Part shown: piece by piece, positions 13,215 through 25,900 of the stretch
How the letters are laid out: the number at the start of each line of letters is the position of its first letter
Numbering within the stretch: position 1 is the first letter of the stretch
Assembly: GCA_037013495.1 (NCBI GenBank)
Contig: CM072801.1
Coordinates: 74,819,816 to 74,883,815, forward strand
Source: Hippophae tibetana
Taxonomy: Eukaryota; Streptophyta; Magnoliopsida; Rosales; Elaeagnaceae
Length of the DNA: 64,000 bases
Direction of reading: 5' to 3'
Made by a program: the position numbers and the translations under genes
Notes under the pieces: generated by a model
Database searches by the model: none
Seen by the model: the letters and a program-made list of their open reading frames with translations, nothing else
What the model was told of the DNA's origin: nothing

Positions 13215-16200
13215 ACCCAATTAATCCCTTTACTTTTTTGAAACGATGAAAAGTATTAGCTCTCTTTTATTTCTCAAGAAGAAAGATTGGTCTAACTCAA
13301 AAAACAAAGAAAAGTAAAAGATACTAACATTTTAAAGAAAACATCGAAATGAAATCCAAAGAGGAAAACAATGACAACAAAGTAGTAAATAAACACAAGA
13401 CTTGAGGGACAAATTTCCCTTCCATTTTTGGCATTCGTGACTTAAGAAAGCAGAAACCAAACAAAGGACAAAATGTTTCAAATCTAAAATTCAAAAAATA
13501 GATACACGAAGATAGATACACTACTTTCAGCAACCAAGGATATGAGACTAAATTATGTGGATCCTTTTCACGGACAACCTAACAACCTTAGAACAATAAG
13601 GAATAAGAAATATTGAATTACCAAGAAAATGGTTAAGATGTAAAAATTGAAATCATAAAGAGTTAGAACAAAAAACAACGCAACAAGGTGGGACCAAAAG
13701 TTAAGAAGTCAATACGTATTGCAAATGACGGAATTTGGTTTCAAAAACACCGAGAAATAAAGTATCGATTTGGTGCGGTTTTAGGTATCCAAACAAGCTT
13801 CAATTTGATATTTTACAATAGGCATTTCGATACTCGAATTAAAATTAATAACATTTTAAATTTGTAAACCCAATTAATCCCTTTACTTTTTTGAAACGAT
13901 GAATGTATTAGGTCTCTTGTATTTCTCAAGAACAAAGATTGGTCTAACTCAAAAAACAAAGAAAAGTACAAGATACTAACATTTTAAAGAAAACATCGAA
14001 ATGAAATCCAAAGAGGAAAACAACGACAACAAAGTAGTAAAAAAACACAAGACTTGAGGGACAAATTTCCCTTCCATTTTTGGCATTTGTGACTTAAGAA
14101 ATCAGAAACCAAACAAAGGACAAAATGTTTCAAATCTAAAATTCAAAAAATAGATACACGAAGATAGATACACTACTTTCAGAAACCAAGGATATGAGAC
14201 TAAATTATGTGGATCCTTTTCACGGACAACCTAATACCTTAGAACACAAAGTAATAAGAAATATTGAATTACCAAGAAAATGGTTAAGATGTAAAAATTG
14301 AAATCATAAAGAGTTAGACCAAAAAACAACGCAGCAAGGTGGGACCAAAAGTTAAGAAGTCAATACGTATTGCAAATGACGGAATTTGCTTTCAAAAACA
14401 CCGGAAATAAAGTATTGATTTGGTGCCGTTTTAGGTATCCAAACAAGCTTCAGTTTGATATTTTATAATAGGCATTTCGATACTCGAAATAAAATTAATA
14501 ACATTTTGAATTTGTAAACCCAATTAATCCCTTTACTTTTTTGAAACGATGAATGTATTAGCTCTCTTGTATTTCTCAAGAACAAAGATTGGTCTAACTC
14601 AAAAAACAAAGAAAAGTAAAAGATACTAACATTTTAAAGAAAACATCGAAATGAAATCCAAAGAGGAAAACAATGACAACAAAGTAGTAAAAAAACACAA
14701 GACTTGAGGGACAAATTTCCTTTCTTTTTTTGGCATTTGTGACTTAAGAAAGCAGAAACCAAACAAAGGAAAAAATGTTTCAAATCTAAAATTCAAAAAA
14801 TAGATACACGAAGATAGATACACTATTTTCAGTAACCAAAGATATGAGACTAAATTATGTGGATCCTTCTCACAAACAACCTAATACCTTAGAACACAAA
14901 GTAATAAGAAATATTGAATTACCAAGAAAATGGTTAAGATGTAAAAATAGAAATCATAAAGAGTTGGACCAAAAAACAACGCAGCAAGGTGGGACCAAAA
15001 GTTAAGAAGTCAATACGTATTGCAAATGACAGAATTTTGGTTTCAAAAACACCGAGAAATAAAGTATCGATTTGGTGCGGGTTTAGGTATCCAAACAAGC
15101 TTCAATTTGATATTTTATAATAGGCATTTCGATACTCGACTTAAAATTAATAACATTTTAAATTTGTAAACCCAATTAATCCCTTTACTTTTTTGAAACG
15201 ATGAAAAGTATTAGCTCTCTTGTATTTCTCAAGAACAAAGATTGGTCTAACTCAAAAAACAAAGAAAAGTAAAAGATACTAACATTTTAAAGAAAACATC
15301 GAAATGAAATCCAAAGAGGAAAACAATGACAACAAAGTAGTAAATAAACACAAGACTTGAGGGACAAATTTCCTTTCTTTTTTTGGCATTTGTGACTTAA
15401 GAAAGCAGAAACCAAACAAAGGACAAAATGTTTCAAATCTAAAATTCAAAAAATAGATACACGAAGATAGATACACTACTTTCAGCAACCAATGATATGA
15501 GACTAAATTATGTGGATCCTTTTCACAAACAACCTAATACCTTAGAACACAAAGTAATAAGAAATATTGAATTACCAAGAAAATGGTTAAGATGTAAAAA
15601 TTGAAATCATAAAGAGTTAGACCAAAAAACAATGCAGCAAGGTGGGACCAAAAGTTAAGAAGTCAATACGTATTGCAAATGACGGAATTTGGTTTTAAAA
15701 ACACCGAGAACTAAAGTATCACTTTGGGGCGGTTTTATGTATCCAAACAAGCTTCAATTTGATATTTTATAATAGGAATTTCGATACTCGAAATAAAATT
15801 AAAAACATTTTAAATTTGTAAACCCAATTAATCCCTTTAGATTTTTGAAACGATGAAATGTATTAGCTCTCTTGTATTTCTCAAGAACAAAGATTGGTCT
15901 AACTCAAAAAACAAAGAAAAGTAAAAGATACTAACATTTTAAAGAAAACATCGAAAGGAAATCCAAAGAGGAAAACAACGACAACAAAGTAGTAAAAAAA
16001 CACAAGACTTGAGGGACAAATTTCCTTTCTTTTTTTGGCATTTGTGACTTAAGAAAGAAGAAACCAAACAAAGGACAAAATGTTTCAAATCTAAAATTCA
16101 AAAAATAGATACACGAAGATAGATACACTACTTTCAGCAACCAAGGATATGAGACTAAATTATGTGGATCCTTTTCACGGACAACCTAATACCTTAGAAC

Positions 16201-16815
16201 ACAAAGTAATAAGAAATATTGAATTACCAAGAAAATGGTTAAGATGTAAAAATTGAAATCATAAAGAGTTAGAACAAAAAACAACGCAACAAGGTGGGAC
16301 CAAAATTTAAGAAGTCAATACGTATTGCAAATGACGGAATTTGGTTTCAAAAACACCGGAAATAAAGTATAGATTTGGTGCGGTTTTAGGTATCCAAACA
16401 AGCTTCAATTTGATAGTTTACAATAGGCATTTCGATACTCGAATTAAAATTAATAACATTTTAAATTTGTAAACCCAATTAATCCCTTTACTTTTTTGAA
16501 ACGATGAATGTATTAGCTCTCTTGTATTTCTCAAGAACAAAGATTGGTCTAACTCAAAAAACAAGGGAAAGTAAAAGATACAAACATTTTAAAGAAAACA
16601 TCGAAAGGAAATCCAAAGAGTAAAACAACGACAACAAAGTAGTAAAAAAACACAAGACTTGAGGGACAAATTTCCCTTCCTTTTTTGGCGTTCGTGACTT
16701 AAGAAAGCAGAAACCAAACAAAGGACAAAATGTTTCAAATCTAAAATTCAAAAAATAGATACACGAAGATAGATACACTACTTTCAGCAACCAAGGATAT
16801 GAGACTAAATTATGT
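12908..16815. repeat. Satellite block D: six mixed monomers, donor of later duplications
   Basis: Monomers start at 12908 (ORF type), 13559 (N type), 14211, 14861, 15514 and 16166. I saw no clear period inside the block, but several units recur far away. 'ggatccttct' at 14861 recurs at 24632 and 28539. 'cactttggggcgg' at 15720 recurs at 25490, 29397 and 31350. Units 14211-16166 align with 23982-25936 at an offset of 9770-9771 bp, which is 15 monomers. Confidence 0.8.
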
Positions 16816-18101
16816 GGATCCTTTTCACGGACAACCTAACAACCTTAGAACAATAAGGAATAAGAAATATTGAATTACCAAGAAAATGGTTAAGATGTAA
16901 AAATTGAAATCATAAAGAGTTAGAACAAAAAACAACGCAACAAGGTGGGACCAAACTTTAAGAAGTCAATACGTATTGCAAATGACGGAATTTGGTTTCA
17001 AAAACACCGGAAATAAAGTATCGATTTGGTGCGGTTTTAGGTATCCAAACAAGCTTCAGTTTGATATTTTACAATAGGCATTTCGATACTCGAATTAAAA
17101 TTAATAACATTTTAAATTTGTAAACCCAATTAATCCCTTTACTTTTTTGAAACTATGAATGTATTAGCTCTCTTGTATTTCTCAAGAACAAAGATTGGTC
17201 TAACTCAAAAAACAAAGAAAAGTAAAAGATACAAACATTTTAAAGAAAACATCGAAATGAAATCCAAAGAGGAAAACAATGACAACAAAGTAGTAAAAAA
17301 ACACAAGACTTGAGGGACAAATTTCCTTTCTTTTTTTGGCATTTGTCACATAAGAAAGCAGAAACCAAACAAAGGACAAAATGTTTCAAATCTAAAATTC
17401 AAAAAATAGATACACGAAGATAGATACACTACTTTCAGCAACCAATGATATGAGACTAAATTATGTGGATCCTTTTCACAAACAACCTAATACCTTAGAA
17501 CACAAAGTAATAAGAAATATTGAATTACCAAGAAAATGGTTAAGATGTAAAAATAGAAATCATAAAGAGTTAGACCAAAAAACAACGCAGCAAGGTGGGA
17601 CCAAAAGTTAAGAAGTCAATACGTATTGCAAATGACAGAATTTGGTTTCAAAAACACCGAGAAATAAAGTATCGATTTGGTGCGGTTTTAGGTATCCAAA
17701 CAAGCTTCAATTTGATATTTTATAATAGGCATTTCGATACTCGAATTAAAATTAATAACATTTTAAATTTGTAAACCCAATGAATCCCTTTACTTTTTTG
17801 AAACGATGAAAAGTATTAGCTCTCTTGTATTTCTCAAGAACAAAGATTGGTCTAACTCAAAAAACAAAGAAAAGTAAAAGATACTAACATTTTAAAGAAA
17901 ACATGGAAATGAAATCCAAAGAGGAAAACAATGACAACAAAGTAGTAAATAAACACAAGACTTGAGGGACAAATTTCCTTTCTTTTTTTGGCATTTGTGA
18001 CTTAAGAAAGCAGAAACCAAACAAAGGACAAAATGTTTCAAATCTAAAATTCAAAAAATAGATACACGAAGATAGATACACTATTTTCAGCAACCAATGA
18101 T

Positions 18102-18425
18102 ATGAGACTAAATTCTGTGGATCCTTTTCACAAACAACCTAATACTATAGAACACAAAGTAATAAGAAATATTGAATTACCAAGAAAATGGTTAAGATGT
18201 AAAAATAGAAATCATAAAGAGTTAGACGAAAAAAAACGCAGCAAGGTGGGACCAAAAGTTAAGAAGTCAATACGTATTGCAAATGACAGAATTTGGTTTC
18301 AAAAACACCGAGAAATAAAGTATCGTATTGGTGCGGTTTTAGGTATCCAAACAAGCTTCAATTTGATATTTTATAATAGGCATTTCGATACTCGAATTAA
18401 AATTAATAACATTTTAAATTTGTAA
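18102..18425 (+). other. 107-codon satellite frame, Ser5 variant
   Basis: Differs from the reference copy by Tyr5 to Ser ('aattctgtg'). This change is shared only with the frame at 20708, consistent with the two lying in sister cycles of the 16.8-22.7 kb higher-order repeat. Probably not a gene. Confidence 0.55.
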
Positions 18426-20707
18426 ACCCAATTAATCCCTTTACTTTTTTGAAACGATGAAAAGTATTAGCTCTCTTTTATTTCTCAAGAAGAAAGATTG
18501 GTCTAACTCAAAAAACAAAGAAAAGTAAAAGATACTAACATTTTAAAGAAAACATCGAAATGAAATCCAAAGAGGAAAACAATGACAACAAAGTAGTAAA
18601 TAAACACAAGACTTGAGGGACAAATTTCCTTTCTTTTTTTGGCATTTGTGACTTAAGAAAGCAGAAACCAAACAAAGGACAAAATGTTTCAAATCTAAAA
18701 TTCAAAAAATAGATACACGAAGATAGATACACTACTTTCAGAAACCAAGGATATGAGACTAAATTATGTGGATCCTTTTCACGGACAACCTAACAACCTT
18801 AGAACAATAAGGAATAAGAAATATTGAATTACCAAGAAAATGGTTAAGATGTAAAAATTGAAATCATAAAGAGTTAGAACAAAAAACAACGCAACAAGGT
18901 GGGACCAAACTTTAAGAAGTCAATACGTATTGCAAATGACGGAATTTGGTTTCAAAAACCCCGGAAATAAAGTATCGATTTGGTGCGGTTTTAGGTATCG
19001 AAACAAGCTTCAGTTTGATATTTTACAATAGGCATTTCGATACTCGAATTAAAATTAATAACATTTTAAATTTGTAAACCCAATTAATCCCTTTACTTTT
19101 TTGAAACTATGAATGTATTAGCTCTCTTGTATTTCTCAAGAACAAAGATTGGTCTAACTCAAAAAACAAAGAAAAGTAAAAGATACAAACATTTTAAAGA
19201 AAACATCGAAATGAAATCCAAAGAGGAAAACAATGACAACAAAGTAGTAAAAAAACACAAGACTTGAGGGACAAATTTCCTTTCTTTTTTTGGCATTTGT
19301 CACATAAGAAAGCAGAAACCAAACAAAGGACAAAATGTTTCAAATCTAAAATTCAAAAAATAGATACACGAAGATAGATACACTACTTTCAGCAACCAAT
19401 GATATGAGACTAAATTATGTGGATCCTTTTCACAAACAACCTAACACCTTAGAACACAAAGTAATAAGAAATATTGAATTACCAAGAAAATGGTTAAGAT
19501 GTAAAAATAGAAATCATAAAGAGTTAGACCAAAAAACAACGCAGCAAGGTGGGACCAAAAGTTAAGAAGTCAATACGTATTGCAAATGACAGAATTTGGT
19601 TTCAAAAACACCGAGAAATAAAGTATCGATTTGGTGCGGTTTTAGGTATCCAAACAAGCTTCAATTTGATATTTTATAATAGGCATTTCGATACTCGAAT
19701 TAAAATTAATAACATTTTAAATTTGTAAACCCAATTAATCCCTTTACTTTTTTGAAACGATGAAAAGTATTAGCTCTCTTGTATTTCTCAAGAACAAAGA
19801 TTGGTCTAACTCAAAAAACAAAGAAAAGTAAAAGATACTAACATTTTAAAGAAAACATCGAAATGAAATCCAAAGAGGAAAACAATGACAACAAAGTAGT
19901 AAATAAACACAAGACTTGAGGGACAAATTTCCTTTCTTTTTTTGGCATTTGTCACATAAGAAAGCAGAAACCAAACAAAGGACAAAATGTTTCAAATCTA
20001 AAATTCAAAAAATAGATACACGAAGATAGATACACTACTTTCAGCAACCAATGATATGAGACTAAATTATGTGGATCCTTTTCACAAACAACCTAATACC
20101 TTAGAACACAAAGTAATAAGAAATATTGAATTACCAAGAAAATGGTTAAGATGTAAAAATAGAAATCATAAAGAGTTAGACCAAAAAACAACGCAGCAAG
20201 GTGGGACCAAAAGTTAAGAAGTCAATACGTATTGCAAATGACAGAATTTGGTTTCAAAAACACCGAGAAATAAAGTATCGATTTGGTGCGGTTTTAGGTA
20301 TCCAAACAAGCTTCAATTTGATATTTTATAATAGGCATTTCGATACTCGAATTAAAATTAATAACATTTTAAATTTGTAAACCCAATTAATCCCTTTACT
20401 TTTTTGAAACGATGAAAAGTATTAGCTCTCTTGTATTTCTCAAGAAGAAAGATTGGTCTAACTCAAAAAACAAAGAAAAGTAAAAGATACTAACATTTTA
20501 AAGAAAACATGGAAATGAAATCCAAAGAGGAAAACAATGACAACAAAGTAGTAAATAAACACAAGACTTGAGGGACAAATTTCCTTTCTTTTTTTGGCAT
20601 TTGTGACTTAAGAAAGCAGAAACCAAACAAAGGACAAAATGTTTCAAATCTAAAATTCAAAAAATAGATACACGAAGATAGATACACTATTTTCAGCAAC
20701 CAATGAT

Positions 20708-21031
20708 ATGAGACTAAATTCTGTGGATCCTTTTCACAAACAACCTAATACTATAGAACACAAAGTAATAAGAAATATTGAATTACCAAGAAAATGGTTA
20801 AGATGTAAAAATAGAAATCATAAAGAGTTAGACGAAAAAAAACGCAGCAAGGTGGGACCAAAAGTTAAGAAGTCAATACGTATTGCAAATGACAGAATTT
20901 GGTTTCAAAAACACCGAGAAATAAAGTATCGTATAAGTGCGGTTTTAGGTATCCAAACAAGCTTCAATTTGATATTTTATAATAGGCATTTCGATACTCG
21001 AATTAAAATTAATAACATTTTAAATTTGTAA
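20708..21031 (+). other. 107-codon satellite frame, Ser5 and Ser77 variant
   Basis: Carries Ser5 like the frame at 18102. In addition 'cgtataagtg' replaces 'cgtattggtg' near 20931, giving Gly77 to Ser plus one silent change at Ile76. Probably not a gene. Confidence 0.55.
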
Positions 21032-22661
21032 ACCCAATTAATCCCTTTACTTTTTTGAAACGATGAAAAGTATTAGCTCTCTTTTATTTCTCAAGAAGAA
21101 AGATTGGTCTAACTCAAAAAACAAAGAAAAGTAAAAGATACTAACATTTTAAAGAAAACATCGAAATGAAATCCAAAGAGGAAAACAATGACAACAAAGT
21201 AGTAAATAAACACAAGACTTGAGGGACAAATTTCCTTTCTTTTTTTGGCATTTGTGACTTAAGAAAGCAGAAACCAAACAAAGGACAAAATGTTTCAAAT
21301 CTAAAATTCAAAAAATAGATACACGAAGATAGATACACTACTTTCAGAAACCAAGGATATGAGACTAAATTATGTGGATCCTTTTCACGGACAACCTAAC
21401 AACCTTAGAACAATAAGGAATAAGAAATATTGAATTACCAAGAAAATGGTTAAGATGTAAAAATTGAAATCATAAAGAGTTAGAACAAAAAACAACGCAG
21501 CAAGGTGGGACCAAACTTTAAGAAGTCAATACGTATTGCAAATGACAGAATTTGGTTTCAAAAACACCGGAAATAAAGTATCGATTTGGTGCGGTTTTAG
21601 GTATCCAAACAAGCTTCAGTTTGATATTTTACAATAGGCATTTCGATACTCGAATTAAAATTAATAACATTTTAAATTTGTAAACCCAATTAATCCCTTT
21701 ACTTTTTTGAAACGATGAATGTATTAGCTCTCTTGTATTTCTCAAGAACAAAGATTGGTCTAACTCAAAAAACAAAGAAAAGTAAAAGATACAAACATTT
21801 TAAAGAAAACATCGAAATGAAATCCAAAGAGGAAAACAATGACAACAAAGTAGTAAAAAAACACAAGACTTGAGGGACAAATTTCCTTTCTTTTTTTGGC
21901 ATTTGTCACATAAGAAAGCAGAAACCAAACAAAGGACAAAATGTTTCAAATCTAAAATTCAAAAAATAGATACACGAAGATAGATACACTACTTTCAGCA
22001 ACCAATGATATGAGACTAAATTATGTGGATCCTTTTCACAAACAACCTAATACCTTAGAACACAAAGTAATAAGAAATATTGAATTACCAAGAAAATGGT
22101 TAAGATGTAAAAATTGAAATCATAAAGAGTTAGACCAAAAAACAACGCAGCAAGGTGGGACCAAAAGTTAAGAAGTCAATACGTATTGCAAATGACGGAA
22201 TTTGGTTTCAAAAACACCGAGAAATAAAGTATCGATTTGGTGCGGTTTTAGGTATCCAAACAAGCTTCAATTTGATATTTTATAATAGGCATTTCGATAC
22301 TCGAAATAAAATTAATAACATTTTAAATTTGTAAACCCAATTAATCCCTTTACTTTTTTGAAACGATGAAATGTATTAGCTCTCTTGTATTTCTCAAGAA
22401 CAAAGATTGGTCTAACTCAAAAAACAAAGAAAAGTAAAAGATACTAACATTTTAAAGAAAACATCGAAATGAAATCCAAAGAGGAAAACAATGACAACAA
22501 AGTAGTAAATAAACACAAGACTTGAGGGACAAATTTCCTTTCTTTTTTTGGCATTTGTGACTTAAGAAAGCAGAAACCAAACAAAGGACAAAATGTTTCA
22601 AATCTAAAATTCAAAAAATAGATACACGAAGATAGATACACTACTTTCAGCAACCAAGGAT

Positions 22662-22985
22662 ATGAGACTAAATTATGTGGATCCTTTTCACGGACAACCT
22701 AATACTATAGAACACAAAGTAATAAGAAATATTGAATTACCAAGAAAATGGTTAAGATGTAAAAATAGAAATCATAAAGAGTTAGACGAAAAAAAACGCA
22801 GCAAGGTGGGACCAAAAGTTAAGAAGTCAATACGTATTGCAAATGACAGAATTTGGTTTCAAAAACACCGAGAAATAAAGTATCGTATTGGTGCGGTTTT
22901 AGGTATCCAAACAATCTTCAATTTGATATTTTATAATAGGCATTTCGATACTCGAATTAAAATTAATAACATTTTAAATTTGTAA
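22662..22985 (+). other. 107-codon satellite frame in a chimeric monomer (Gly11, Ile85)
   Basis: The start of this unit is 'ccaaggatatgag' and 'cacggacaacc', as in the non-ORF subfamily, while its remainder ('actatag', 'gacgaaaaaaaacgc') is ORF type. The frame therefore has Lys11 to Gly, plus Ser85 to Ile ('caatcttcaa'). The unit looks like an exchange product with its junction within about 20 bp after the GGATCC. Survival of the frame is incidental to the exchange. Confidence 0.55.
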
Positions 22986-25900
22986 ACCCAATTAATCCCT
23001 TTACTTTTTTGAAACGATGAAAAGTATTAGCTCTCTTTTATTTCTCAAGAAGAAAGATTGGTCTAACTCAAAAAACAAAGAAAAGTAAAAGATACTAACA
23101 TTTTAAAGAAAACATCGAAATGAAATCCAAAGAGGAAAACAATGACAACAAAGTAGTAAATAAACACAAGACTTGAGGGACAAATTTCCTTTCTTTTTTT
23201 GGCATTTGTGACTTAAGAAAGCAGAAACCAAACAAAGGACAAAATGTTTCAAATCTAAAATTCAAAAAATAGATACACGAAGATAGATACACTACTTTCA
23301 GAAACCAAGGATATGAGACTAAATTATGTGGATCCTTTTCACGGACAACCTAATACCTTAGAACACAAAGTAATAAGAAATATTGAATTACCAAGAAAAT
23401 GGTTAAGATGTAAAAATTGAAATCATAAAGAGTTAGACCAAAAAACAACGCAGCAAGGTGGGACCAAAAGTTAAGAAGTCAATACGTATTGCAAATGACG
23501 GAATTTGGTTTCAAAAACACCGAGAAATAAAGTATCGATTTGGTGCGGTTTTAGGTATCCAAACAAGCTTCAATTTGATATTTTATAATAGGCATTTCGA
23601 TACTCGAAATAAAATTAATAACATTTTAAATTTGTAAACCCAATTAATCCCTTTACTTTTTTGAAACGATGAAATGTATTAGCTCTCTTGTATTTCTCAA
23701 GAACAAAGATTGGTCTAACTCAAAAAACAAAGAAAAGTAAAAGATACTAACATTTTAAAGAAAACATCGAAATGAAATCCAAAGAGGAAAACAATGACAA
23801 CAAAGTAGTAAATAAACACAAGACTTGAGGGACAAATTTCCTTTCTTTTTTTGGCATTTGTGACTTAAGAAAGCAGAAACCAAACAAAGGACAAAATGTT
23901 TCAAATCTAAAATTCAAAAAATAGATACACGAAGATAGATACACTACTTTCAGAAACCAAGGATATGAGACTAAATTATGTGGATCCTTTTCACGGACAA
24001 CCTAATACCTTAGAACACAAAGTAATAAGAAATATTGAATTACCAAGAAAATGGTTAAGATGTAAAAATTGAAATCATAAAGAGTTAGACCAAAAAACAA
24101 CGCAGCAAGGTGGGACCAAAAGTTAAGAAGTCAATACGTATTGCAAATGACGGAATTTGGTTTCAAAAACACCGGAAATAAAGTATTGATTTGGTGCCGT
24201 TTTAGGTATCCAAACAAGCTTGAGTTTGATATTTTATAATAGGCATTTCGATACTCGAAATAAAATTAATAACATTTTAAATTTGTAAACCCAATTAATC
24301 CCTTTACTTTTTTGAAACTATGAATGTATTAGCTCTCTTGTATTTCTCAAGAACAAAGATTGGTCTAACTCAAAAAACAAAGAAAAGTAAAAGATACTAA
24401 CATTTTAAAGAAAACATCGAAATGAAATCCAAAGAGGAAAACAATGACAACAAAGTAGTAAAAAAACACAAGACTTGAGGGACAAATTTCCTTTCTTTTT
24501 TTGGCATTTGTGACTTAAGAAAGCAGAAACCAAACAAAGGACAAAATGTTTCAAATCTAAAATTCAAAAAATAGATACACGAAGATAGATACACTATTTT
24601 CAGCAACCAATGATATGAGACAAAATTATGTGGATCCTTCTCACAAACAACCTAATACCTTAGAACACAAAGTAATAAGAAATATTGAATTACCAAGAAA
24701 ATGGTTAAGATGTAAAAATAGAAATCATAAAGAGTTAGACCAAAAAACAACGCAGCAAGGTGGGACCAAAAGTTAAGAAGTCAATACGTATTGCAAATGA
24801 CAGAATTTGGTTTCAAAAACACCGAGAAATAAAGTATCGATTTGGTGCGGGTTTAGGTTTCCAAACAAGCTTCAATTTGATATTTTATAATAGGCATTTC
24901 GATACTCGACTTAAAATTAATAACATTTTAAATTTGTAAACCCAATTAATCCCTTTACTTTTTTGAAACGATGAAAAGTATTAGCTCTCTTGTATTTCTC
25001 AAGAACAAAGATTGGTCTAACTCAAAAAACAAAGAAAAGTAAAAGATACTAACATTTTAAAGAAAACATCGAAATGAAATCCAAAGAGGAAAACAATGAC
25101 AACAAAGTAGTAAATAAACACAAGACTTGAGGGACAAATTTCCTTTCTTTTTTTGGCATTTGTGACTTAAGAAAGCAGAAACCAAACAAAGGACAAAATG
25201 TTTCAAATCTAAAATTCAAAAAATAGATACACGAAGATAGATACACTACTTTCAGCAACCAATGATATGAGACTAAATTATGTGGATCCTTTTCACAAAC
25301 AACCTAATACCTTAGAACACAAAGTAATAAGAAATATTGAATTACCAAGAAAATGGTTAAGATGTAAAAATTGAAATCATAAAGAGTTAGACCAAAAAAC
25401 AATGCAGCAAGGTGGGACCAAAAGTTAAGAAGTCAATACGTATTGCAAATGACAGAATTTGGTTTTAAAAACACCGAGAACTAAAGTATCACTTTGGGGC
25501 GGTTTTATGTATCCAAACAAGCTTCAATTTGATATTTTATAATAGGCATTTCGATACTCGAAATAAAATTAATAACATTTTAAATTTGTAAACCCAATTA
25601 ATCCCTTTAGATTTTTGAAACGATGAAATGTATTAGCTCTCTTGTATTTCTCAAGAACAAAGATTGGTCTAACTCAAAAAACAAAGAAAAGTAAAAGATA
25701 CTAACATTTTAAAGAAAACATCAAAAGGAAATCCAAAGAGGAAAACAACGACAACAAAGTAGTAAAAAAACACAAGACTTGAGGGACAAATTTCCTTTCT
25801 TTTTTTGGCATTTGTGACTTAAGAAAGCAGAAACCAAACAAAGGACAAAATGTTTCAAATCTAAAATTCAAAAAATAGATACACGAAGATAGATACACTA

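Larger units (their letters stand above)
16816..22678. repeat. 3/4-monomer higher-order repeat (N type, Q type, ORF type)
   Basis: Order by GGATCC start: N 16816, Q 17467, ORF 18119; then N 18770, Q 19421, Q-like 20073, ORF 20725; then N 21376, 22027, followed by an ORF-type unit at 22679. The second cycle has one extra Q-like monomer, so offsets change from 1954 to 2606. The Q marker 'tttgtcacataag' occurs near 17344, 19297, 19949 and 21903, and again near 26463. The N units here share 'accaaactttaag'. Both ORF units read 'aattctgtgg', a base change shared only by 18119 and 20725. Confidence 0.85.
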
